This document shows, piece after piece, positions 6,653 to 12,195 of a stretch of DNA of 12,963 bases (its first letter is position 1; every line of letters begins with the position of its first letter). Location: contig QNAG01000059.1 in assembly GCA_003641415.1 (NCBI GenBank), positions 1-12,963 on the forward strand. Reading direction: 5' to 3'. The stretch comes from Candidatus Zixiibacteriota bacterium. GTDB lineage: Bacteria > Zixibacteria > MSB-5A5 > GN15 > FEB-12. The notes under the pieces are model-generated. The model had not been told where the DNA came from. It worked only from the letters and a program-made list of their open reading frames with translations, and made no database searches. The translations under genes and the position numbers were made by a program.

Positions 6653-6680
6653 AGTATAGCATGAAAAGTTCATTTAGCAA
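6653..6680 (-). promoter_or_regulatory. Extended -10 promoter with AT-tracts, for the small RNA
   Basis: On the minus strand, TTGCTA (6675-6680) and TATACT (6653-6658) are 16 bases apart, and TGC directly before TATACT gives an extended -10. Upstream (about 6684-6718) lie runs of A and T typical of UP elements or bent DNA. No coding gene follows within 650 bases on this strand: the next features are the small RNA and its terminator. Confidence 0.6.
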
Positions 6681-6737
6681 GTAAAAAATTTAAAAAAAGT
6701 AAAAAGTTTTTTTTATCAAGAGAAACGCAATGAAAGC

Positions 6738-6766
6738 CCCGATCCTTCGCTGTAGGAAGGATCGGG
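6738..6766 (-). terminator. Putative terminator after the repeat lipoprotein gene
   Basis: CCCGATCCTTC (6738-6748) and GAAGGATCGGG (6756-6766) form a perfect 11-bp stem with a 7-base loop. On the minus strand it is followed by GCTTTCATTG, only a weak U-tract. A second stem, GGTTACCGG/CCGGGAACC with one mismatch (6774-6802), lies between it and the stop codon of the lipoprotein gene at 6826. Confidence 0.5.
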
Positions 6767-6825
6767 AAGCGATGGTTACCGGCAGTCCACTTACCGGGAA
6801 CCTTTCTCACGCGGGGGGTCATTTA

Positions 6826-7980
6826 TCAGAAACCTTCTTCTTCATTACTAATCGTATCAGTTATGTCGTTGCAGCGCAACTTCCAACGACCCTGGAAGAA
6901 ACCCTTAGATTTGTTTGGTCGACTTCCATAGCGCCCCTTCAGCACGCCGATTTCAGCACCATTTGCAGCGAAAATCCCGCCTGCGAACCAACCGGTACTC
7001 CGGCGGAATGCATGTTCATTGGCATGATAGTTTGGATGCTGTCCGTAGATTCCTTTAAGGAATCCTTCAAACTTGCCATTGGAAGATATCCACTTGCCGA
7101 AAAACACCTTAAGACCATCGCTGTTTTCACCATAGTGTCCTTTAAGATATCCGGATATACGACCGCGTTTGCTCATCCACGTACCTCGAAACACGCCCTC
7201 GTCCTCTTCATTGTATCCCCATCGTCCGGAAAGAAATCCACGTGGGCAGGGAAAGCGATCGAGCTTGAATCCATGAAAAACAACCACATTTGAATCATCT
7301 ATAATTACTATAGTATCCAGAGAAACTAGTTCCTCCATAGAAAAAGTGTAGCTGTACGGACCAGTTTCAAAAGTGAGAGTTACTGGCTCCAACTCTGGAT
7401 AGGTCGTATCAATGACAGTAACCCAGATAGTATCATCGAGACTATCAACTTCGGGGATTAAGATAGAATCAAGAATTGGTTTTGGACGAGGTACGAACAG
7501 ATCCACCGCAATACCATCGTTATGAACCGTAGTCAGGGAATGCCACTCAATCAGAGCGGGATCGGTGCGTTCCAGGATGTAATCCCCTGGTTCAAACCGA
7601 ATAACTCTCCGGATAATTTCTACCCCTCGACTGATAGCCAGCGATCCTGTCCAGTCCGTTACCTCGGTGACTGTTGAATCATAGCAAAGACGTCCCCAGA
7701 CAGCGCGAATGTGGTAATATCCGGCATCAGGATCAGCTATCAATTCTTCAACAGCCGGAGATGCAAGCATCACATCATCATAGTCCTCGTCAGCATCGGC
7801 CTCAGCGACTAAATCAGGATCATCGAAACCGGGTTTTTCGGCGCTGGCAGTATATCCGCCAAACTCAGAATCGAGATCAAGAGTCTGGTTTGTTGTCGTT
7901 TCTGCAGGGTTGTCGGAACACCCAACAGCCCAGATCATCAGAACCAGAGCCAGGAGCGAAAAGGCCAGTTTTCGGATCAT
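6826..7980 (-). CDS. Lipoprotein with eight G-x-[FLW]-x-G-x-[WYF] repeats
   Basis: The 384-residue protein starts with a signal peptide ending WAVGC (Cys21). An acidic, low-complexity stretch (about 34-86, rich in Asp and Glu) follows, then a beta-rich middle part (87-235). Residues 248-366 hold eight short repeats: GFLSGRW, GVFRGTW, GYLKGHY, VFFGKW, GFLKGIY, GWFAGGIF, GVLKGRY and GFFQGRW, mostly 12-18 residues apart. This suggests stacked beta hairpins, somewhat like MORN-type repeats, but it is not a standard MORN sequence. AAGGAG lies 6 bases before the ATG. It should be anchored in a membrane and exposed to the periplasm or cell surface. I know of similar repeat lipoproteins of unknown function in environmental genomes but cannot name a family. 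Confidence 0.82.
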   Translation of the reverse strand: MIRKLAFSLLALVLMIWAVGCSDNPAETTTNQTLDLDSEFGGYTASAEKPGFDDPDLVAEADADEDYDDVMLASPAVEELIADPDAGYYHIRAVWGRLCYDSTVTEVTDWTGSLAISRGVEIIRRVIRFEPGDYILERTDPALIEWHSLTTVHNDGIAVDLFVPRPKPILDSILIPEVDSLDDTIWVTVIDTTYPELEPVTLTFETGPYSYTFSMEELVSLDTIVIIDDSNVVVFHGFKLDRFPCPRGFLSGRWGYNEEDEGVFRGTWMSKRGRISGYLKGHYGENSDGLKVFFGKWISSNGKFEGFLKGIYGQHPNYHANEHAFRRSTGWFAGGIFAANGAEIGVLKGRYGSRPNKSKGFFQGRWKLRCNDITDTISNEEEGF

Positions 7981-8036
7981 TTTGTTCTCCTTTCAAGTGT
8001 AAATGGTCTTCGGCTAATTTTCATACTAATATCACT

Positions 8037-8052
8037 ATCAATCAGCGTGCCA
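8037..8052 (-). promoter_or_regulatory. Possible sigma54-type promoter for the repeat lipoprotein
   Basis: On the minus strand TGGCAC (8047-8052) is followed after 5 bases by TTGAT (8037-8041). The sigma54 consensus is TGGCAC-N5-TTGCA; here the C of the -12 GC is A. No convincing sigma70 pair was found upstream of this gene. The mismatch is at an important base. Confidence 0.25.
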
Positions 8053-8130
8053 CGACTGCGACACTAACGTAATCTGTTGTTGGGGATAGTCTTAACTTGC
8101 AACAAAATTGACAACAAAAAGCTCGGGGGT

Positions 8131-8186
8131 GTACCGGATGGTACAGGTTAGATCAGTATGAACCGGTCGGTACACAACGGCCGACC
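8131..8186. repeat. Cluster of GGTACA repeats and a hairpin behind murQ
   Basis: TGTACC (8131-8136) and GGTACA (8141-8146) form a 6-bp inverted repeat with a 4-base centre. A related 13-mer occurs twice in the same direction, ACCGGATGGTACA (8134-8146) and ACCGGTCGGTACA (8162-8174). GGTCGG (8165-8170) and CCGACC (8181-8186) form a further stem right at the murQ stop. On the minus strand the first repeat is followed by CCCCCGAGCTTTTTG, so part of it may terminate murQ transcription; the direct repeat also suits a regulator site for the next gene. Confidence 0.4.
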
Positions 8187-9097
8187 TATATTATACGTGA
8201 TATAAATCCGTCGTTTTTGTCCAGTCTCTGGAGAGCTTTTTCTCGGGAACAGCCTAGTTTGTGCATAACTATGGCCGTTTTAACAGATCCGTTTGCTGAA
8301 ATAAGAAGATTGTCAGCTTCTTCAAAGCTAAGATTAAATAATTCAATAAGAATCTTTTGTGAGCGAGCGACTAATTTCTCTGAGTTGCACTGAAGATCAA
8401 CCATCAGGTTGCCATAGGTCTTTCCAAGCAGGACCATTGCTGTGGTGGATATGATATTGAGAGTCATCTTTTGTGCTGTTCCGGATTTCATGCGAGTCGA
8501 GCCGGTAATAACCTCAGGACCCACCGGCAAAGGAATAACAACGTCGATTCCTGCTGGAATATCGGTTGATTCGTTACAAATGATAAAAGCCGTCCTCGCC
8601 CCGACTTCCATTGCATACTCTAAAGCAGTCCTAGTGTATGGTGTACGGACCGAGGCAGCTATACCAATGACAAAATCGTGCGGAGTTAATCCCCACGCTT
8701 TGAGTTCGGCTACAGGCTCATCGATTCTGTCTTCGGCGCCCTCCATCGACAACACCAAGGTGTCATAGCCGCCCGAGATAAGCCCTACGATCTGCTTGGG
8801 GTCGGTATCAAAAGTAGGCGGGCATTCAGCGGCATCGAGTACCCCCAATCGACCGGATGTGCCCGCCCCAACATAGAATACCCGATTGCCATTGCGAATA
8901 GTTTTGGCGAAGACCTCAGCCGCTTTGGCAATGTGTGGCAGAGCTTGTTGAACTACACTGGCGACTTTCTTGTCCTCGTGGTTAATCTTATGAGCTATCT
9001 CCAGTGCGCTGAGTCTATCAATATCTACTGTGTCCGGATTGGATTGCTCGGTTGAGAGCCGGGATAGTTCTTCTATCAGTTTCTTATGATTAGTCAT
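8186..9097 (-). CDS. murQ: N-acetylmuramic acid 6-phosphate etherase MurQ
   Basis: The 303-residue cytoplasmic enzyme cleaves the lactyl ether of MurNAc 6-phosphate to GlcNAc 6-phosphate and D-lactate in peptidoglycan recycling. Family landmarks are TEQSNPDTVDIDRLS, FYVGAGTSGRLGVLDAAECPP (the SIS-domain phosphate-binding loop, near 74-94), EGAED (119-123), PVGPEVITGSTRMKSGTAQK, and the C-terminal NGSVKTAIVMHKLG and RLDKNDGFI. The glutamates of AAECPP and EGAED that serve acid-base chemistry in MurQ are present. In the usual SGRTPY motif the Gly is Val (SVRTPY, residue 150). A TTG start at 9124 would add nine residues, but ATG 9097 fits E. coli MurQ in length and lies exactly where a leaderless transcript would start. 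No murP or other recycling gene is beside it. Confidence 0.95.
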   Translation of the reverse strand: MTNHKKLIEELSRLSTEQSNPDTVDIDRLSALEIAHKINHEDKKVASVVQQALPHIAKAAEVFAKTIRNGNRVFYVGAGTSGRLGVLDAAECPPTFDTDPKQIVGLISGGYDTLVLSMEGAEDRIDEPVAELKAWGLTPHDFVIGIAASVRTPYTRTALEYAMEVGARTAFIICNESTDIPAGIDVVIPLPVGPEVITGSTRMKSGTAQKMTLNIISTTAMVLLGKTYGNLMVDLQCNSEKLVARSQKILIELFNLSFEEADNLLISANGSVKTAIVMHKLGCSREKALQRLDKNDGFISRII

Positions 9098-9103
9098 ATC
9101 TGG

Positions 9104-9132
9104 AGTGTAGAACCATCGTGGCAAAAGGACAA
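9104..9132 (-). promoter_or_regulatory. murQ promoter, predicted leaderless
   Basis: TTGTCC (9127-9132) and TACACT (9104-9109) are 17 bases apart on the minus strand. Six bases separate the -10 box from ATG 9097, so the expected start is the A of the ATG. No Shine-Dalgarno sequence is present, in agreement. Confidence 0.55.
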
Positions 9133-9247
9133 CAAAAAATGAGGAGCACTACTCTCTCGATATATGTTCTATAAAATCTTCTTTCTTATCAAATCCACAT
9201 AGAGCGCGGTTTTGCTTATCAGCGGTTGTACGGTTGATGCTTAATTG

Positions 9248-10372
9248 CTACTTCTTAAAACTGAACTTGATAGCGTCTAACTTGCAGGATTTGATACACT
9301 CACCACACGATGTGCAATCCGGGTGGGCTTTTGTCTCTTTATCCAGCAGCTTTTTTATTGTCGGACATGGGCTAGCTTCGACACATTCATTACACTGGGT
9401 GCAAAGATCGTAATTGATTCGTATTCTTCCCGGTGCAATCTTCTCCAACAACCATGTCAATGCGCCGATCGGACAGATTAGATAACAAAACGGGCGGTAG
9501 AGCATCAGGCTGGCGATGACGAGAATCACCATCATCACTATCCACATAACATCAATGCTCCAATGCAACAGTTCGAAGAAGTTGATAGGTTCGTAGAAGT
9601 TGTAGGCCGAAAACGATTTCCACATTCGTCCAGAAGTATCGTTCTCTGTGTATTCCGCCAGCAAGGCGATGTGGTCTTTGACCCAGAAAAAGGTCAGGAT
9701 GAACATGGCCAACAAAGTCATACGGATTGAATTGAAGACGGTAAAATTGAACTGCTTAAAGCGAGGCTTAAACGGTATCTTGTTTATCAAGTCCTGCAGA
9801 GCGCCAAGTGGACAAACCCAGCCACAGAACAACTTGCGCCCGATAAGGCTGGGGATAAATATGGCTAAAACTAGAGCCAGAAATGCCGGAAAGAACTTTC
9901 CATGGGTAAATTTGAACATGAACAGTTTTGTAATACCGCACATTGGGCTCGGATGCAGTGGATAGAAATAATCCAGCCCAAACAGGGTGAACACTACCAG
10001 CAAAATGACTACTCGAATCCATATATTAATCCACTTGCCAAGCAGAAGAACGAGACCGACTAAAGAAAACAACAGGAAAAGTAAATACTTAGGTGTGAAC
10101 AAAAAATCCAAGACGCCCGAAGAGGATCGCTGTTTTTTCTTGATGGGCTCTTTAGTTGCTTCATGTTCCGCAGCTCTCTGGGCAGCGATAGGTTGTGCTA
10201 TCGATGCGGAATCATAGGCATGCTCATGCTGAATTACCTCAGCAGTATCGGTATTGATTTCTGTGCTTGTAGTTGTAGCATGCTTGGATACAGATTGAGC
10301 CTGTACCGGCAGGGCGAAAGCCAACAGCACCAACAGACTTAATAGTAGTATTCGGAGAGTATTTGTTTTCAT
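9248..10372 (-). CDS. NapH/CcoG-like membrane polyferredoxin
   Basis: The 374-residue protein begins with a cleavable-looking signal peptide (MKTNTLRILLLSLLVLLAFA, then LPVQAQS) and a polar, charged linker to about residue 85. About five membrane segments follow. Two NapH-type cysteine motifs lie at membrane ends, FCGWVCPLGALQD (C183, C187) and FCYLICPIGALTW (C296, C300), and MCGITK (C145) is also present. Two 4Fe-4S sites end the protein: CTQCNEC...SPCP (C324, C327, C330, C336) and CTSCGECIKSC (C353, C356, C359, C363). Relatives pass electrons between quinol and periplasmic or cytoplasmic partners or help copper and oxidase assembly. No nap, nos or cco gene is adjacent, so the partner is unknown. 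The gene has its own consensus promoter. Confidence 0.88.
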   Translation of the reverse strand: MKTNTLRILLLSLLVLLAFALPVQAQSVSKHATTTSTEINTDTAEVIQHEHAYDSASIAQPIAAQRAAEHEATKEPIKKKQRSSSGVLDFLFTPKYLLFLLFSLVGLVLLLGKWINIWIRVVILLVVFTLFGLDYFYPLHPSPMCGITKLFMFKFTHGKFFPAFLALVLAIFIPSLIGRKLFCGWVCPLGALQDLINKIPFKPRFKQFNFTVFNSIRMTLLAMFILTFFWVKDHIALLAEYTENDTSGRMWKSFSAYNFYEPINFFELLHWSIDVMWIVMMVILVIASLMLYRPFCYLICPIGALTWLLEKIAPGRIRINYDLCTQCNECVEASPCPTIKKLLDKETKAHPDCTSCGECIKSCKLDAIKFSFKK

Positions 10373-10378
10373 TCGGGG

Positions 10379-10406
10379 AGTATATGTAACTCAAAGTGAT
10401 TGTCAA
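10379..10406 (-). promoter_or_regulatory. Polyferredoxin promoter, predicted leaderless
   Basis: A consensus TTGACA (10401-10406) and TATACT (10379-10384) are 16 bases apart on the minus strand. The -10 box is only six bases from ATG 10372, so transcription should start at the A of the ATG or within a base or two. No Shine-Dalgarno sequence is visible. Confidence 0.7.
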
Positions 10407-10465
10407 GAATTGCGGGGGACAAGGGTAAAAAATAGCAAATAATATAGAAGATAAAAGGGGTCGAT

Positions 10466-10910
10466 TTAATCAACTTTCTGCAACGCTGCGGTCCAATTGC
10501 ATCGGATAGAAGGATAGTTAAGCGATGCAAAGCCTGCTTGTTTGGCAATGGCTTCGGTCTGCCGGAACTCCTCTTGTGATACGTGCCCGCCCGGTTCGAC
10601 AAGCAGCAATTTGCCGTTTGGTCTCAGTGCGGAATAGATTTGCGCGAACACGGAAGAGGCATCCGGAACTTCGTGTATTACTGCAAAAGCCAGTGCAAAA
10701 TTGACCTGACCCGTCAGGTCTTCAATTTCCAGACTGTTGCTGGGGCAGACACGGGTGTCGATTTGCTCGGTGAGTCCCGCTTTTGCTGCCCGACGTTTGA
10801 GAACATCTATCATCTTCGGTTGAACATCAACTTCGTGGATTCTGTCCCAACCGCCTTAGTCGACTGCCAAGTAGATAACCTACCCACACAGGGCATACAT
10901 GCTTAGCCAT
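10466..10910 (-). pseudogene. Class I SAM-dependent methyltransferase with internal deletion
   Basis: Two out-of-frame pieces belong to one methyltransferase. From ATG 10910 the frame reads MAKHVCPVWVGYLLGS then RLRRLGQNPR and stops at TGA 10827; this resembles the N-terminus of a family beginning HVCPWW.GYLL. The next frame, open from about 10852 and read from 10835, continues VDVQPKMIDVLKRRAAKAG, then LAFAVIHEVPDASSVF, ALRPNGKLLLVEPGGHVS and the end at 10466. The segment that should lie between, with the glycine-rich SAM-binding loop (motif I), is absent. The junction is near 10830-10836 and shifts the frame. The two relics are otherwise well preserved, suggesting a recent deletion in this strain or an assembly error. 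The 115-codon 3' part (ATG 10813) could be translated but would lack cofactor binding. Confidence 0.75.
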
Positions 10911-10970
10911 GTTACTTCTTTCATTTACTTTGTGTAATTTATCAAATTGAGATCATTATTATAAACCATA

Positions 10971-10996
10971 TAACCCTGATACATAGTATCAGGTTA
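10971..10996. repeat. Inverted repeat between divergent genes
   Basis: CCTGATAC (10975-10982) and GTATCAGG (10986-10993) are perfect reverse complements around ATA. The match extends outward to TAAC and GTTA if one C bulges out, giving about 11 pairs. It lies upstream of both the broken methyltransferase and the oxidoreductase, where an operator would be expected, and has no T-tract beside it. Confidence 0.45.
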
Positions 10997-11188
10997 CAGA
11001 TTAAGAAAAATTCCAACATTAGAGATTCAATCTTTCCATAAATGGATTTCATATTCCAGAGTAATAAATATAAGTCAGTTTTTGCTGACACTCAATCGGC
11101 CCCAGCACAACAGATTGCACTTTCTCTTTTGACTTGCTCTGCTTACCTTTCAAACCAAAGAAAAAAGTGTGTGAAGGTTAACATCACT

Positions 11189-12181
11189 ATGGATAAAATC
11201 AAGACAGCAGTAGTTGGCGTTGGGTCCCTTGGGCAACATCATCTTAAATGGCTTAGCCGTATAGAGAACTCAGAGTTGGTTGGCTTCTATGATATTGATA
11301 CAGAGTGTAGAGCACGGTTTGCAAAAAAGTATGACAATATTATTGTGTTTGAGTCTCTCGCTCAGGTAGCTGAGATGGTCGAGGTGGTTACAATCGTAGT
11401 GCCAACCAGCGAGCATTGTGAAGTAGCCTCGTTTCTGATAGACAAGGGCGTTCACTGCCTGATCGAGAAACCTGTGACAGCAACGTTGGATGAAGCTACT
11501 ACGCTACAGGAAAAGGCTCGCACCACAGGCGCGAAAGTTGCGGTTGGGCATATCGAGCGTTTCAATCCTGCGGTTCAAGCGGTTCTGGAAATGGGTGTGA
11601 AACCAGCCTTTATAGAAGCTCATCGGTTGGCTGCATTTGACCCGCGGGGAACTGATGTTGCCGTTGTACGTGACCTCATGATTCACGACATCGATTTGGT
11701 GCTGACATTTATAGAATCAGAAATCACTGACATACAAGCTTCAACCGTGGCAGTAGTTTCTGACCAGGCCGATATCGCCAATGCTCGGCTTACATTTGCC
11801 TGTGGGGCGGTAGCAAACCTGACCGCTTCACGAATTTCACTGCATCAGATGCGCAAACTGCGCATCTTCCAACAGTCGAGTTATTTTTCTCTCGATCTGG
11901 CGCAGAAACAGGCTGACATATACCGGTTAGCAGCTCAAGGTGAGGTGGGTGAGGGATTACGTATACCGATTGGCAAGTCGGATCGTAAGTTAATCTACAC
12001 CAGAAAACAGGATTCCGGTGAGGACATGCTTCAAATGGAGTTATCAGCGTTCCTGAGAGCTGTACAAGATGACAAGCCAGTGTCTGTATCACTTGAACAG
12101 GGCACCGAAGCTCTTCGGGTAGCGTTAGAAGTGGAACGAATCGGCCAGGAATCACTGAACCGAATGCTCACTCAGAACTGA
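11189..12181 (+). CDS. Gfo/Idh/MocA-family NAD(P)-dependent oxidoreductase
   Basis: The 330-residue protein has an N-terminal Rossmann fold with GVGSLG (10-15), an acidic residue after the second strand (YDID), the family EKP motif as LIEKPVT (91-97), GHIERFNP (120-127), and DLMIHDIDLVL (162-172), in which the HD pair occupies the usual catalytic position. It oxidises or reduces a sugar hydroxyl, most likely of a nucleotide sugar. The open frame begins at 11042, but the first 49 codons look non-coding and ATG 11189 starts right at the first beta strand, with GAAGG upstream. lpxB begins 14 bases after its stop. Similar oxidoreductases sit next to lpxA/lpxB in many diderms, and the related GnnA acts on UDP-GlcNAc for amide-linked lipid A. 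No GnnB-type aminotransferase is visible here. Confidence 0.9.
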   Translation: MDKIKTAVVGVGSLGQHHLKWLSRIENSELVGFYDIDTECRARFAKKYDNIIVFESLAQVAEMVEVVTIVVPTSEHCEVASFLIDKGVHCLIEKPVTATLDEATTLQEKARTTGAKVAVGHIERFNPAVQAVLEMGVKPAFIEAHRLAAFDPRGTDVAVVRDLMIHDIDLVLTFIESEITDIQASTVAVVSDQADIANARLTFACGAVANLTASRISLHQMRKLRIFQQSSYFSLDLAQKQADIYRLAAQGEVGEGLRIPIGKSDRKLIYTRKQDSGEDMLQMELSAFLRAVQDDKPVSVSLEQGTEALRVALEVERIGQESLNRMLTQN

Positions 12182-12195
12182 TCGATAGAGATAGT

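Noticed and set aside
6730..7293. 187-codon plus-strand open frame
   Set aside because: Antisense to the repeat lipoprotein; its ATG lies in the terminator stem region and it has no ribosome site or recognisable domain.
11074..11089. Short hairpin GTCAG/CTGAC with T-rich loop in the oxidoreductase leader
   Set aside because: Only five pairs and no T-tract; chance is likely.
11042..11188. 49-codon N-terminal extension of the oxidoreductase
   Set aside because: The family begins at the Rossmann strand after ATG 11189; the extension shows no homology or signal peptide and no ribosome site at its start.
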